This document shows positions 1 through 9,742 of a stretch of 64,000 nucleotides of DNA, one piece after another. Position 1 is the first letter of the stretch; each line of letters begins with the position of its first letter. The DNA lies in NCBI GenBank assembly GCA_947499255.1, contig CANMNF010000002.1, positions 694,430 through 758,429 on the forward strand, written 5' to 3'. The notes below the pieces were generated by a model. It had not been told where the DNA came from. It did no database searches and saw only the letters and a list, made by a program, of their open reading frames with translations. A program made the position numbers and the translations under genes. The DNA comes from an uncultured Sphingomonadaceae bacterium (GTDB lineage Bacteria; Pseudomonadota; Alphaproteobacteria; Sphingomonadales; Sphingomonadaceae).

Positions 1-1080
1 GCGCGCTCTCTTGGCGAGACGACCGATGTTGTCTCCAAAGAAATGTATTCGTTTGATGATCGAGGAGGTGAATCGCTCACCTTGCGCCCGGAATTCACCG
101 CCGGGATTGCGCGCGCCTTCCTCACCAATGGCTGGAAACAGCACGCGCCTTTGAAAGTGGCCACGCATGGTCCGCTGTTCCGGTATGAACGCCCGCAAAA
201 GGGCCGCTATCGCCAATTCCACCAGCTTGATGCCGAAGTGATCGGCGCGGGCGAGCCGCAGGCCGATGTCGAATTGCTCGCTATGGCGGACCAGCTTTTG
301 CACGAGCTGAGCATTGCTGATGGCGTGACCTTGCAGCTCAATACTTTGGGCGATGGGACAAGCCGCGAGGCATGGCGCGCGGCCTTGGTCGAGCATTTTG
401 CAAGTGTGCGAGATGATCTGTCCGAAGATTCGCAAGAGCGGCTGGAGAAGAATCCGCTGCGGATCCTCGACAGCAAGGACCGCCGCGATCAAGCACATGT
501 CGCAAGCGCGCCAAAAATCGACGATTTCCTAAGCGGCGAAGCGCAGGATTTTTTCGGCGCGGTGACAAGCGGGCTGGATGCCGCTGGCGTTGTTTGGACA
601 CGCAATGACGCTTTGGTGCGCGGGCTAGATTATTATCGCCACACCGCGTTTGAATTTGTGACCGACCGGTTGGGTGCGCAAGGCACTGTGCTTGGCGGTG
701 GGCGCTATGATGGCTTGATGGAATCGCTGGGCGGTCCGGCGACGCCAGCTGTGGGCTGGGCCGCGGGGATTGAGCGGTTGGCGATGCTTTGCGAAGGGCG
801 CGGAGCAGAGTCGCTTGAAATTGCCATCGCCGCTGAAAGCAACGATCGCAACGCTGACGCTGCTGCGCTCACCAACCTGTTTCGCCGTGAAGGCTTTTGT
901 GTTGAGCTGTTCGCGTCGGGCAGCCCGCGCAAACGGTACGATAAAGCGCGCAAGGCTGAACCAGCTATCATGATTTCTCTGGATATGCGCGATGGCGAAG
1001 CCACGCATGGCCTGTCGGTTCTTAACGAAGGTTATGCAAGGGCGAAAAAAGCGCAAGAAATCTTCGACAACCGAAAATGA
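1..1080 (+). CDS. hisS: histidine--tRNA ligase, 5'-truncated by the window edge
   Basis: Class II aminoacyl-tRNA synthetase that charges tRNA-His in the cytoplasm. The reading frame is open from base 1, so the first visible residues are internal and the true start lies outside the window; 359 codons remain, about 85% of a usual HisS. Visible family marks are the [15 protein letters not shown] motif 2 region, the histidine-binding [12 protein letters not shown] block near bases 622-657, and the motif 3 GWAAGIERL near 754-780, followed by a C-terminal anticodon-binding domain. The catalytic and anticodon-binding parts argue for HisS rather than the HisZ regulatory paralogue. The stop overlaps the prfA start by four bases (ATGA), so the gene is translationally coupled to prfA and prmC. 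Confidence 0.95.
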   Translation, partial: ARSLGETTDVVSKEMYSFDDRGGESLTLRPEFTAGIARAFLTNGWKQHAPLKVATHGPLFRYERPQKGRYRQFHQLDAEVIGAGEPQADVELLAMADQLLHELSIADGVTLQLNTLGDGTSREAWRAALVEHFASVRDDLSEDSQERLEKNPLRILDSKDRRDQAHVASAPKIDDFLSGEAQDFFGAVTSGLDAAGVVWTRNDALVRGLDYYRHTAFEFVTDRLGAQGTVLGGGRYDGLMESLGGPATPAVGWAAGIERLAMLCEGRGAESLEIAIAAESNDRNADAAALTNLFRREGFCVELFASGSPRKRYDKARKAEPAIMISLDMRDGEATHGLSVLNEGYARAKKAQEIFDNRK

Positions 1081-2144
1081 CCATCCCTGCTGAACGCCTT
1101 CGCCAGATTGCTGACCGTTTCGCTGAGCTTGAAGCGAGAATGGCATCTGGCCAGTTGGAAGGCGAGGAATTTGTCCAAGCTTCGCGCGATTATGCCGAGC
1201 TTGAACCTGTCGCCAAGGCATCGATTGAAGTGCAGGCAATGCGTGAGGAGCAAGACAGCCTCACCGAAATGCTCGCCGATCCTGAAATGAAGGCGATGGC
1301 CGAAGAAGAGCTGGCCGATATCAAGCAACGTCTGCCCAAGGCGGAAAAAGCGCTAGCGGTTGCGATGTTGCCGCGCGATGCTGCGGATGCACGCCCTGCT
1401 ATGCTGGAAATTCGCGCAGGGACCGGCGGCGATGAAGCTGCGCTGTTCGCAGGCGATCTGTTCCGCATGTATGAACGCTATGCCAATGAGAAAGGCTGGC
1501 GGGTTGAACCTGTCAGCATGAACGCCTCTGACGCAGGCGGCTTCAAGGAAATCGTCGCCAACGTCACCGGACAGGGCGTGTTTGCGAAGCTCAAGTTTGA
1601 AAGCGGCGTGCACCGTGTGCAGCGCGTCCCGGTCACGGAAAGCGGCGGACGCATACACACCTCCGCCGCTACTGTTGCCGTGCTGCCTGAACCTACCGAA
1701 GTTGATGTGAAAATCGAGGATGGTGATCTCAAAATCGATATTTATCGCGCGAGCGGAGCAGGCGGTCAGCACGTGAATACCACCGATAGCGCGGTGCGCA
1801 TCACCCACTTGCCAACCGGTCTTGTGGTGATCCAGCAGGATGAACGCAGCCAGCACAAGAACCGCGCCAAAGCGATGCAGGTACTGCGCGCCCGCCTTTA
1901 CGAGAAAATGCGCGAAGAAGCGCAAGGTGAAGAAGCTGCGGCGCGCAAAGAGATGGTCGGATCAGGTGACCGGTCCGAACGCATTCGTACCTATAATTTT
2001 CCGCAAGGCCGCGTGACCGATCACCGTATTGGACTGACTTTGCACAAACTACCGGAGATCATAGCCGGACCGGGCCTTGGCGAAATGGTCGATGCGCTCA
2101 TTGCTGAAGATGAGGCAAAACGGCTCGCGGCGCTGGCGGAATGA
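1077..2144 (+). CDS. prfA: peptide chain release factor 1
   Basis: Class I release factor that recognises UAA and UAG and triggers peptidyl-tRNA hydrolysis on the ribosome. The protein is 355 aa, the normal length. The peptidyl-hydrolase motif GGQ is at residues 229-231 and the stop-codon reading PxT motif (P-V-T) at 185-187, which marks it as RF1 and not RF2 (SPF). An N-terminal charged helical region and a conserved C-terminal domain complete the fold. It overlaps hisS upstream and prmC downstream by four bases each; prmC encodes the enzyme that methylates the GGQ glutamine, so the pairing is functional. Confidence 0.97.
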   Translation: MTIPAERLRQIADRFAELEARMASGQLEGEEFVQASRDYAELEPVAKASIEVQAMREEQDSLTEMLADPEMKAMAEEELADIKQRLPKAEKALAVAMLPRDAADARPAMLEIRAGTGGDEAALFAGDLFRMYERYANEKGWRVEPVSMNASDAGGFKEIVANVTGQGVFAKLKFESGVHRVQRVPVTESGGRIHTSAATVAVLPEPTEVDVKIEDGDLKIDIYRASGAGGQHVNTTDSAVRITHLPTGLVVIQQDERSQHKNRAKAMQVLRARLYEKMREEAQGEEAAARKEMVGSGDRSERIRTYNFPQGRVTDHRIGLTLHKLPEIIAGPGLGEMVDALIAEDEAKRLAALAE

Positions 2145-2962
2145 AGGTTTCAGACGCGCTGCGCGAAGCCGCCACGCGCCTTGCCCAAACCAGCGATACA
2201 GCGCGCCTCGATGCCGAATTGCTGATGGCACATGCCTTGGGCACAACGCGTTCTGACATGCTGCTCAACCGGGTGAAGGATGCAGTTCCTGAAGATTTTG
2301 CAAAGCTAATCGATCGGCGCGCGCAATGTGAGCCGGTGGCCTACATCACCGGCCATCAGGAATTTCGTGGCCATGATTTGCTGGTGACGCCAGCGGTGCT
2401 GATCCCGCGCGCCGATAGCGAGACGACATTGCAAGCAGCGCTTGATGCCGTGCCTTGGGCAAGCCGGGCGCTTGATTGCGGCACAGGATCAGGCGCGCTC
2501 CTTTTGGCTTTTTTGGCGGAGCGGCCTGAGGCAAGCGGGATCGGTATCGATAGTTCTCAAAGCGCGATAGAGGTTGCGCGCCGCAATGCCGCGCGTCTGG
2601 AGTTGAAAAGCCGTGCGGATTTCGTTCAGGCTGATTGGAATATCGCTGGCTGGGCCGATAAGCTTGGCACGTTCGATCTTATCATCGCAAATCCGCCTTA
2701 TGTGGAAAGTACAGCGCAGCTTAGCGCAGATGTGCAGGATTTTGAACCACATGGCGCGCTGTTTGCTGGCGAAGACGGGCTTGACGATTACCACCAATTA
2801 TTGCCGCAGCTGCGCAATTTGTTAACAACGACTGGTGCAGCAGTTCTCGAAATCGGAGCGGGCCAGAGCGATCAAATTGGCAAAATCGCGCAAGATCATG
2901 GGTTTACTGCGGCCTTGTCGCGCGACCTTGCTAATCGGCCACGTGCGCTGATTTTGCGATAA
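2141..2962 (+). CDS. prmC: release-factor glutamine N5-methyltransferase
   Basis: SAM-dependent enzyme that methylates the glutamine of the GGQ motif in release factors, raising termination efficiency. The 273-aa protein has an N-terminal helical domain and a Rossmann-type methyltransferase domain with SAM motif [14 protein letters not shown] and the signature N-P-P-Y at residues 184-187, which binds the substrate glutamine. The start codon overlaps the prfA stop (ATGA), so both are made from one message. Nothing unusual in length or motifs. Confidence 0.96.
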   Translation: MKVSDALREAATRLAQTSDTARLDAELLMAHALGTTRSDMLLNRVKDAVPEDFAKLIDRRAQCEPVAYITGHQEFRGHDLLVTPAVLIPRADSETTLQAALDAVPWASRALDCGTGSGALLLAFLAERPEASGIGIDSSQSAIEVARRNAARLELKSRADFVQADWNIAGWADKLGTFDLIIANPPYVESTAQLSADVQDFEPHGALFAGEDGLDDYHQLLPQLRNLLTTTGAAVLEIGAGQSDQIGKIAQDHGFTAALSRDLANRPRALILR

Positions 2963-3210
2963 GGGCTTGGCAAGTGCGGATTGGGCGGCTAACCGTGTGG
3001 AAGCTTGATCGGGATAGAGCATAGCCGTTCCCGCCAAGCTTACTCCGACATTTGCAGTATATCGCCGCGCACATTCAAGCACGGTTTTGCAAATGAGGGA
3101 TCGAAGCATATCCATACGGGATGGCTTACGAGGGGTCATGTGACCGGCTTGATTTTGAAAAACTTGGTTTTGAAAAAATCGACCGTCCATTGTGAGGAAG
3201 CGAATTTCTC

Positions 3211-3912
3211 TTGAATAGCAATCGCAACAATAATCGTCGGCGTGGTCGCAGTAATAACAACAACCGAGGCGGAGGTGGCGGCGGCGGCAATCAAAGCAAC
3301 CGGATCGACAATCGGGCGCGCGGCAATGCGCCGCAAATGCTGGAAAAATATAAGAAGCTGGCAAATGATGCCGCTTTGAATGATGATCGGGTGCAAACCG
3401 AATACTATCTCCAATTTGCCGACCATTATTTCCGCGTTATCGCGGACAATAAGGCGCAAAAGGACGAAGCCCGTGCCAAGCGTGATGCAGAGCGTGGCCC
3501 ATCTGACGATCAATCGGATGATGAGGATGATGACAATCGTTCGCGTTCGCGCCGTTCTCGTGGCCCGCGCGATAATAATGCGCGCAGCGATGATCAACGC
3601 GAAGGTGCTGATAGCGATCAGGAAGACGGCGAAAATCCGTTCGTCCCTGAAAAACCTGCTCGCAAGCCGCGCAAATCAACGCGCAAACCTGCCACAAAAA
3701 AAGACAGCGATGATGATAACGGTTTGAGCGCAGACATGCTGCCGCCGGCGATTGCACGCGCTTCTGACGATGACGATGACGACAATGATGCCAGTACTGG
3801 TGCTGATGACAAAGCCGAAGTTAAAAAACCCGAAGTTAAAAAACCCCGTCGTCGCACCCGCACTCGCCGCCCTGATGATGATGGCGAAGAATCGTTGGAA
3901 GCCGTCGGTTAA
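3211..3912 (+). CDS. DUF4167 domain protein, highly charged
   Basis: A 233-aa soluble protein of the alphaproteobacterial DUF4167 type, commonly found beside prmC; molecular role unknown. I chose the TTG start at 3211 because a GAGGAAG ribosome-binding site lies at about 3195-3201 with good spacing and the translation begins with the typical Asn/Arg-rich stretch (MNSNRNNNRRRGRSNNNN). Residues about 33-90 form the ordered domain (APQMLEKYKKLANDA, then YYLQFADHYFRV). The rest is low-complexity, alternating acidic Asp runs and basic Arg/Lys-Pro patches, likely disordered and possibly nucleic-acid binding by analogy with other Arg-rich tails (inference). It sits 248 bases after prmC, so it probably has its own promoter. 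Confidence 0.8.
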   Translation: MNSNRNNNRRRGRSNNNNRGGGGGGGNQSNRIDNRARGNAPQMLEKYKKLANDAALNDDRVQTEYYLQFADHYFRVIADNKAQKDEARAKRDAERGPSDDQSDDEDDDNRSRSRRSRGPRDNNARSDDQREGADSDQEDGENPFVPEKPARKPRKSTRKPATKKDSDDDNGLSADMLPPAIARASDDDDDDNDASTGADDKAEVKKPEVKKPRRRTRTRRPDDDGEESLEAVG

Positions 3913-3955
3913 ATCCGCGCATTTTCCTTAGAGGCAGACCAATTGCAGGCGGTTG

Positions 3956-5563
3956 ATGGTGACACACCCTTCCTACCTCTTTGGGCTGTTCCCCGACAAA
4001 CTTCCGCGCTTTAGCGGGCTTTGGGCGATTGCCCTTGGCGTGCTGGCAGCGCTGGGCTTTGCGCCGCTTGGGCTTTGGCCGGTGGCGCTTATTGCCGCAG
4101 GTTTTGTAATTCGCCTGTTCGCCTTGGCCCAAACGCGCCGCCAGGCGGCATGGCTTGGCTGGCTATTTGGGCTTGGCCACTTCACTTTCGGCAACAATTG
4201 GATTGCCACAGCCTTTACCTTTCAGACTGAAATGCCGGAGGTTCTCGGCTGGTTCGCGGTGCCGCTGATTGGGGTGTATCTTGGGGTTTATCCCATGCTC
4301 GCCGCTTTTGTGACACGCTGGATTGCCGGGCGCGGATTTGGGCTGGGCTTTGTGCTGGTGTTCGCAGGTGCATGGGTGGTGAGCGAATGGATGCGCAGCT
4401 GGGCTTTCACCGGCTATAGCTGGAACCCGTTTGCGATGACGCTGCTGAGCGGGTTTGAGCGGCCTGGCCTCGCCGCCCTTGCACCGTGGATGGGGACATA
4501 TGCGCTGTCCGGTTTGGCAATGCTGCTGGCTGGAGCGCTCATCCTGCTTTTGAGCGAGCGGCGTGTTGTGTTGAGCGGTGCTGTCGCCGCACTTCTGGCG
4601 CTGGGCATGTACGCACCTGCCCCCGCGCCGCGCGAAGGCACGCTCGCGCTCACTATCGCGCAGCCCGACATCCGCCAGCCCACGCTGACCAATCCTGCCT
4701 ATTTCGAAGCGAATTTCCGTCGGCTGGCAGAGCTTTCGCCGCGCCTGGAGGAAGCTGATGAGACACCGCGCCTGGTCCTGTGGCCGGAAAGCGGGATGGT
4801 GGATTACCTGCGCGAGGGATATCCGCAGCGTTATTATAACCGCACCACTGCACTGGGCAGTCCGGTTTTCGCACGCCGCCGTTTGGGCCGTGTAGTGGGT
4901 GAAGGCAGTGTATTGCTGACCGGCGCTGTCGATCTTGAAATCGGCTCCGTTGATGGCCGCGAACGCGCGATCGGTGCGCGCAATGCTGTCACAGCGCTGA
5001 ATGCTGAGGGCCAGATTTTGGACGGTTATAACAAAGCGCATCTGGTCCCTTATGGCGAATATCTACCGATGCGTGAGATTTTGGAGCCGTTTGGCCTTAG
5101 CCGCCTTGTTGCAGGTTCGATTGATTTTTGGCCCGGTCCCGGCCCGCGCACACTGGATCTTGGCGCGCATGGTCAGGCGGGTATTCAAATCTGCTATGAA
5201 ATCGTGTTCTCTGGCAAAGTGACACAAGATGGCGTGCGGCCGGACTATATTTTCAACCCGTCCAATGATGGCTGGTTCGGCGCTTTTGGCCCGCCGCAAC
5301 ATTTGGCACAGGCACGAATGCGCGCGATTGAAGAAGGCTTGCCAGTCCTTCGCGCCACCACAACAGGCATCAGCGCAGTGATCGATGCGCGCGGCGTTGT
5401 GCGCGATCATTTGGGCCATCAGGTGCGCGACCGGATCGATACTTTTGTGCCGCCCGCCCATGCCCCGACCTTGTTTGCGCGGCTGGGGAACGGGCTTGGC
5501 CTGTTCTGGGCGGTAATCTTCCTTATCACCGGCTGCGTTGCCATGCGCCGACGCGCCCGTTAG
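3956..5563 (+). CDS. lnt: apolipoprotein N-acyltransferase
   Basis: Integral inner-membrane enzyme that adds the third acyl chain to the N-terminal cysteine of lipoproteins. The 535-aa protein has a hydrophobic N-terminal half with several membrane helices, a periplasmic nitrilase-like domain and a final C-terminal helix. The Glu-Lys-Cys triad is visible: E278 (LVLWPESG), K360 (GYNKAHLVPYGEYLP) and C413 (GIQICYEIVF), matching E267/K335/C387 of E. coli. A TTG directly precedes the chosen ATG in frame, so the start could be 3953. The window has several lipobox proteins (18.8, 20.4, 43.5 kb) that would be its substrates. Confidence 0.95.
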   Translation: MVTHPSYLFGLFPDKLPRFSGLWAIALGVLAALGFAPLGLWPVALIAAGFVIRLFALAQTRRQAAWLGWLFGLGHFTFGNNWIATAFTFQTEMPEVLGWFAVPLIGVYLGVYPMLAAFVTRWIAGRGFGLGFVLVFAGAWVVSEWMRSWAFTGYSWNPFAMTLLSGFERPGLAALAPWMGTYALSGLAMLLAGALILLLSERRVVLSGAVAALLALGMYAPAPAPREGTLALTIAQPDIRQPTLTNPAYFEANFRRLAELSPRLEEADETPRLVLWPESGMVDYLREGYPQRYYNRTTALGSPVFARRRLGRVVGEGSVLLTGAVDLEIGSVDGRERAIGARNAVTALNAEGQILDGYNKAHLVPYGEYLPMREILEPFGLSRLVAGSIDFWPGPGPRTLDLGAHGQAGIQICYEIVFSGKVTQDGVRPDYIFNPSNDGWFGAFGPPQHLAQARMRAIEEGLPVLRATTTGISAVIDARGVVRDHLGHQVRDRIDTFVPPAHAPTLFARLGNGLGLFWAVIFLITGCVAMRRRAR

Positions 5564-5616
5564 AGCGCCTTTTCACACTTTGCGAATGCGACTTCCTGTA
5601 GGAGCCTGATCCCAAG

Positions 5617-6876
5617 ATGCGTGCCAATTATCTCTTTACGTCTGAAAGCGTTTCCGAAGGCCATCCCGATAAGGTTTCCGATCAGATATCCGATGCTATT
5701 GTCGATCTGATGCTAGCCAAAGATCCTGAATCGCGGGTCGCGTGTGAAACCATGACAACCACGCAGCGGGTCATCCTGTCAGGCGAAATTCGCTGTGCGC
5801 CCATGTATGATGCGAACAATGCGGCATGGGCCGAAAATGGCGGCTGGGCACCCGGCGCCAAAGAAGAGATTGAGCGCGCCGTTCGCCACACCGTGCGCGA
5901 GATCGGTTATGAGCAGGACGGCTTTCATTGGCAGACGCTGATTTTTGAAAACCACCTGCATGGCCAATCGTCTGAAATCGCGCAGGGCGTGGATATGGGC
6001 GAAGATGGCTCTAACAAAGATGAAGGCGCTGGCGACCAAGGCATCATGTTTGGCTTTGCCTGCGATGAAACGCCCGACTTGATGCCAGCTACGCTGGATT
6101 ACAGCCACAAAATCCTTGAACGTATGGCGGCTGATCGCAAGAGCGGTGCAGCGCCTTTCCTGGAACCTGATGCCAAAAGCCAGGTGACCTTGCGTTTTGA
6201 AAACGGCGTTGCTGTTGCTTGCGTAGCGGTGGTCGTTTCAACGCAGCATACGCGCGGGTATTGTGAGACAGGCGAATACGCGGACCCGGCTAAATATGCC
6301 GGATTGCGCGATTACGTGAAAGGCGTGGTGTCTGACGTGCTGCCCGATGGGCTGTTATCTGATGAGACCGCTTGGCATATCAATCCCACCGGCGCTTTTG
6401 AAATTGGCGGGCCGGATGGAGATGCCGGGCTAACAGGCCGCAAAATCATCGTTGATACTTATGGCGGGGCCAGCCCGCATGGTGGCGGCGCGTTTAGCGG
6501 CAAGGATCCAACCAAAGTTGATCGTTCCGCTGCGTACATCACCCGCTATCTGGCGAAGAATGTGGTGGCGGCAGGCCTTGCAAAACGCTGCACGATCCAG
6601 ATCGCTTATGCCATCGGCGTGTCAGAGCCGCTTTCGCTTTACGTCGATACCCACGGCACCAGCGATGTGGGTGATGCAGCGATTGAAGATGCGATCAAAT
6701 CCATCGGCAAGCTTGGTGGTTTGACCCCGCGCACTATTCGTGAGCTGCTGGGCCTTAATAAGCCGATCTATCTCAAAACCGCCGCTTATGGGCATTTCGG
6801 ACGCAAAGCAGAAGGTGACAGCTTCCCGTGGGAGCGCATCGATCTGGTTGACGATCTGAAAGCTGCATTGGCCTGA
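5617..6876 (+). CDS. metK: S-adenosylmethionine synthetase
   Basis: Makes S-adenosylmethionine from ATP and methionine in the cytoplasm. The 419-aa product carries the family hallmarks: the ATP-binding SEGHPDK block at residues 13-19, the [12 protein letters not shown] hexapeptide region, and the phosphate-binding [19 protein letters not shown] loop near the centre. It is somewhat longer than the E. coli enzyme (384 aa), as is common in alphaproteobacteria. It begins 53 bases after lnt and could share its message; I found no recognisable SAM riboswitch in that short gap. Several SAM-dependent methyltransferases are encoded in the same window. Confidence 0.97.
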   Translation: MRANYLFTSESVSEGHPDKVSDQISDAIVDLMLAKDPESRVACETMTTTQRVILSGEIRCAPMYDANNAAWAENGGWAPGAKEEIERAVRHTVREIGYEQDGFHWQTLIFENHLHGQSSEIAQGVDMGEDGSNKDEGAGDQGIMFGFACDETPDLMPATLDYSHKILERMAADRKSGAAPFLEPDAKSQVTLRFENGVAVACVAVVVSTQHTRGYCETGEYADPAKYAGLRDYVKGVVSDVLPDGLLSDETAWHINPTGAFEIGGPDGDAGLTGRKIIVDTYGGASPHGGGAFSGKDPTKVDRSAAYITRYLAKNVVAAGLAKRCTIQIAYAIGVSEPLSLYVDTHGTSDVGDAAIEDAIKSIGKLGGLTPRTIRELLGLNKPIYLKTAAYGHFGRKAEGDSFPWERIDLVDDLKAALA

Positions 6877-6888
6877 TCGGCGGGCGCG

Positions 6889-8136
6889 ATGGCCGTAATG
6901 GGCACCGCGCTGACCACAAGTCCTGATACAGGCCCTGATACAGGCCCTGATACTGGCCGGATTGCCGCGCTCGATGCGCTGCGCGGTATCGCCGTGGCGG
7001 GCATTGTGCCGATGAATGTCATCGCCTTTGCGATGCCGGCCAGCGCCTATGTCAATCCAAGAGCATTTGGTTTGGCAAGCGGCGTGGACGCTGCCCTTTG
7101 GGCGTTGAGCTTCATTTTGGTGGAAGACAAATTTCGCACATTGTTTGCGATGCTTTTTGGCGCAGGCGTCGCGATGTTGATGGAGCGCGCTGAAGGGAAA
7201 GCGGGGCCGCGCGCCTTAGCGGGCCATTATGCCCGGATGGCAGCGCTGTTCGTGATAGCTTTAGCCCATGCGATTTTGCTGGCAAACAATGATGTGTTGC
7301 GCAGCTATGCACTGGTGGGGCTGGTCTTGCCATTGGTCATAGGCTGGCCTGCGCGGCGTCTTTTGATCATCGCGAGCGTGATTGTGGCGGGGCAATTTGC
7401 GGTGTCGCTTTATTACGCGTGGGATTGGCTTCTGGTCTGGTTCGAAGGCACCAATCTCAACTCCCTTGCCGAGGCAGAGCGCCTGTTTGGCGCTGATCCG
7501 CAAGTGATTGCCGCCGCGTTGGAGCGCGGGCAGGAAAGCTTCGCCGAACGCATCGATCGGCGGCTTGCCGAACCCTATCCGCAGCTACGCGCCGTGGCCG
7601 CTTCCATCCCCTCAACACTGGCTGCGATGCTTATTGGTGTGGCGTTTTGGCGCAATGGCTTGTTGGCAGGGCGATGGGAAAGGGCGCGCTGCTTGCGCTT
7701 GGCAAAGCGGCTCGCGCTGATCGCAATTCCGGCATTGTTGGCGATGGCGGCATGGTCTGTGGGATCGGGATATTCGCCCATTGTGACAGCGTTCAATGCG
7801 CTCATATTCTCCGCGCCTTTCGATATGCTGCTGGGCATAGCTTATGCGGCGCTGGTGATGGGATGTTTGGGTGCAGGCCACTGGACCAAGCGCTGGGCCG
7901 CTATTGGCCGATTGGCATTGACCAATTATTTGATGACAAGCGTGATTTTTGCCGGCCTTTTTGCAAGCTGGGGATTTGGTCTGTTTGGCGAAGTGAGCCG
8001 CGCCCAAGCTCTTGTGCTTGGCCTTGTACCAGTGGCGGCGATGCTAGCGTTGTCCCCGCTATGGCTCGCCAAATTTCAGCGCGGGCCTGCCGAATGGCTG
8101 TGGCGCAGCATGGCTGCGGGCCGACCGCTGCAATAA
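6889..8136 (+). CDS. DUF418-family (YeiB-like) membrane protein
   Basis: A 415-aa inner-membrane protein of unknown function. The start of the conserved domain, RIAALDALRGIAVAGIVPMN, resembles YeiB/acyltransferase-3-like proteins, and the C-terminal third (NYLMTSVIFAGLF, then PLWLAKFQRGPAEWLWRS) is the DUF418 signature, which usually ends with the FQxGPxEWLWR motif seen here. About nine to ten hydrophobic segments are visible. The first 25 residues contain three perfect PDTG units encoded by a 12-base tandem repeat (6922-6957), so the true start or N-terminal length may vary between strains. It follows metK by 12 bases and converges on the GbsR operon. Confidence 0.8.
   Translation: MAVMGTALTTSPDTGPDTGPDTGRIAALDALRGIAVAGIVPMNVIAFAMPASAYVNPRAFGLASGVDAALWALSFILVEDKFRTLFAMLFGAGVAMLMERAEGKAGPRALAGHYARMAALFVIALAHAILLANNDVLRSYALVGLVLPLVIGWPARRLLIIASVIVAGQFAVSLYYAWDWLLVWFEGTNLNSLAEAERLFGADPQVIAAALERGQESFAERIDRRLAEPYPQLRAVAASIPSTLAAMLIGVAFWRNGLLAGRWERARCLRLAKRLALIAIPALLAMAAWSVGSGYSPIVTAFNALIFSAPFDMLLGIAYAALVMGCLGAGHWTKRWAAIGRLALTNYLMTSVIFAGLFASWGFGLFGEVSRAQALVLGLVPVAAMLALSPLWLAKFQRGPAEWLWRSMAAGRPLQ
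6922..6957 (+). repeat. 12-base tandem repeat, three units
   Basis: Three head-to-tail copies of CCTGATACAGGC (the last has one change) encode Pro-Asp-Thr-Gly three times near the N terminus of the DUF418 protein. The length is a multiple of three, so unit gain or loss would keep the frame. Confidence 0.85.
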
Positions 8137-8158
8137 CGATATACCCGCAGCGCATACC

Positions 8159-8542
8159 TCACTGATCGGCCAGGCGAACAGCTTCGCGTTCTTCGCGCAG
8201 CCAATGGCCAACCTTGCGGCCGAATTTGGCAATCGCGTTCATATTGAAGAAGTGCATTCCGCCCAGCACAAGCACGGCAAGCCCAACCTTGGTCGCTATA
8301 AATCGGATTGCTTGACTGGTGGTCTGCGGCTCCTGCCCAAACTGCAACATTAGCAGGATGAAGCCGATATTGACGAGGTAGAACCCGACAACGAGCAGGT
8401 GATTGGTGCTCTTGGCCAGTTTCTCATCATGGCCAAAGCAATCGACAAGAAAGACCTCGCCATTGCTGCTGAGCGTGCGCGCAACCCAGATGGTCATGCC
8501 CAGGCTGGCGATAAGGTAGATGGCGTAGCTAATCTCGATCAT
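8159..8542 (-). CDS. small membrane protein of the GbsR operon, function unknown
   Basis: A 127-aa protein with three to four hydrophobic helices (SYAIYLIASLGMTIWVA, LLVVGFYLVNIGFILLML, KVGLAVLVLGGMHFFNM) and a charged cytoplasmic C-terminal tail. The start is supported by a GGAGAA site six bases upstream. I do not recognise the family. It is the last gene of a three-gene operon headed by a GbsR/MarR regulator and lies 12 bases after the previous membrane protein, so the two are probably made together. A role in membrane or osmotic/lipid stress would be guesswork. Confidence 0.75.
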   Translation of the reverse strand: MIEISYAIYLIASLGMTIWVARTLSSNGEVFLVDCFGHDEKLAKSTNHLLVVGFYLVNIGFILLMLQFGQEPQTTSQAIRFIATKVGLAVLVLGGMHFFNMNAIAKFGRKVGHWLREEREAVRLADQ

Positions 8543-8554
8543 GGATATTCTCCT

Positions 8555-9088
8555 TTAGAAAAGCAGGTCGTGGATGGGGTTTGTGGTCTTCTTTGAAGCG
8601 CGGCTTTCCAATTCGTTGCGGCGCGATTGTTCGAGGTTTCGCCGCCAGAGGCTCCAGCGCAGGGCGCTTGCAAAGCCAGCGAGTGCCCCGGCAAGCGAGA
8701 TCAGATAATTGTCGTGATGGAGGTCAGCCTGTGCGTAGAAGAATATGATTGGCACCGCGAAACCTGCAATGGCGCCGAGTACGGCGTACACTTCGACATG
8801 CTCCATTTGGGTTTTGTGCAAAAGCCAGGTGACTGGGAGGCCAGCCAACAACATCATGGCGAGCGTGATGATGCTCACGAAAAGCCCTGCAATGAGGGTT
8901 ATGCCGAGCAAAAAAGTGCCTGCCGGCTGATCGGTCCAAAATTCCAGAAGAACGCTGCCCGTGATAGGTAACGTGCCCGCTAGAGTTCCCCAAGATAGCG
9001 CGGCAGCGAAATTCTTCATTCCAGGCCAGATAGTAATACCTGTCATTTCGGTATTTACAGAAACGCTATGATACAGTTCATCGGTCAT
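8555..9088 (-). CDS. membrane protein of the GbsR operon, function unknown
   Basis: A 177-aa protein with four hydrophobic segments (about residues 27-48, 56-84, 97-117 and 128-142) and a basic, Arg/Lys/Glu-rich C-terminal tail ending in NPIHDLLF. An AGGAGG ribosome-binding site precedes the ATG, fixing the start. No catalytic or transport motif is visible and I do not recognise it. It lies between the GbsR-type regulator, 27 bases upstream, and another small membrane protein downstream, so it is presumably the main regulated product of that operon. Confidence 0.75.
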   Translation of the reverse strand: MTDELYHSVSVNTEMTGITIWPGMKNFAAALSWGTLAGTLPITGSVLLEFWTDQPAGTFLLGITLIAGLFVSIITLAMMLLAGLPVTWLLHKTQMEHVEVYAVLGAIAGFAVPIIFFYAQADLHHDNYLISLAGALAGFASALRWSLWRRNLEQSRRNELESRASKKTTNPIHDLLF

Positions 9089-9115
9089 CGTTCGATCCTC
9101 CTTTATCTCAGGTGA

Positions 9116-9661
9116 TTACTTGGCAGATTTGCCCGGAATGAAGCGCGCGATTTTGCCGCCCAGTTTCATCAGCGTCACCAATGTGGGGCGCGGCAATTTG
9201 CGCACATCATCGTACCAGATCGATAGGTTGCCGATAAAATCATGCATTCGCCCGATCCGCTCCCGCACGTGAGCGGGCACATCACCGCGCGCATCCATTT
9301 GTGCGGTAAGATCCGATAGGACCAGTATTGTGGGATCAATCTCGCGCTTCTTGCGCTCCACCGTGATCTTCATCAGCATATCCCAAAGGTCAGCTTCGGC
9401 CACAAAATGATCGCGCCTGTCGCCCATCACATGCGTGCGTTTGACGATGCCATAGCCTTGCAATTCCTTGAGGCCATTGGACACATTGCTGCGCGCCAAG
9501 CCCAGCGCTTCACAAATCTCTTCGGCATGCAGCGGGTGTTCCGAAAGATAAAGCAGCGCATGAACCTGACTGACCGAACGGTTCACACCCCATTGCGAAC
9601 CCATCTCACCCCAATGGAGGATAAAGGCGCTGGCTTCAGGGATGTCGGTAAGCTTCGTCAT
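9116..9661 (-). CDS. GbsR/MarR-family transcriptional regulator
   Basis: A 181-aa DNA-binding protein. The winged helix-turn-helix is at about residues 30-85 (QVHALLYLSEHPLHAEEICEA, then ARSNVSNGLKELQGYGIVKR and the wing HVMGDRRDHFVAE), the arrangement of the GbsR branch, which in Bacillus governs choline/betaine genes. The C-terminal half is helical and probably dimerises. It is the first gene of an operon with two small membrane proteins. The promoter, seen on the minus strand, has TTGACT (9721-9726) and a TATTTC-type -10 (9699-9704), overlapped by a palindrome at 9684-9712, which suggests autorepression. Confidence 0.85.
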   Translation of the reverse strand: MTKLTDIPEASAFILHWGEMGSQWGVNRSVSQVHALLYLSEHPLHAEEICEALGLARSNVSNGLKELQGYGIVKRTHVMGDRRDHFVAEADLWDMLMKITVERKKREIDPTILVLSDLTAQMDARGDVPAHVRERIGRMHDFIGNLSIWYDDVRKLPRPTLVTLMKLGGKIARFIPGKSAK

Positions 9662-9683
9662 GGTAACGCTAACACATTCCTCA

Positions 9684-9726
9684 ATTTCTGTAATTAGAGA
9701 AATATCAGAAATCGGGTGGAAGTCAA
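9684..9726 (-). promoter_or_regulatory. promoter with palindromic operator of the GbsR operon
   Basis: On the minus strand a -35 TTGACT (9726-9721) and a -10 TATTTC (9704-9699) are separated by 16 bases. A perfect 7-base inverted repeat, ATTTCTG (9684-9690) with CAGAAAT (9706-9712), and an inner AGAAAT (9698-9703) cover the -10 and start region. The position fits a repressor site, most simply for the regulator encoded just downstream. Confidence 0.6.
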
Positions 9727-9742
9727 CCCTGCGTGCAATGGG

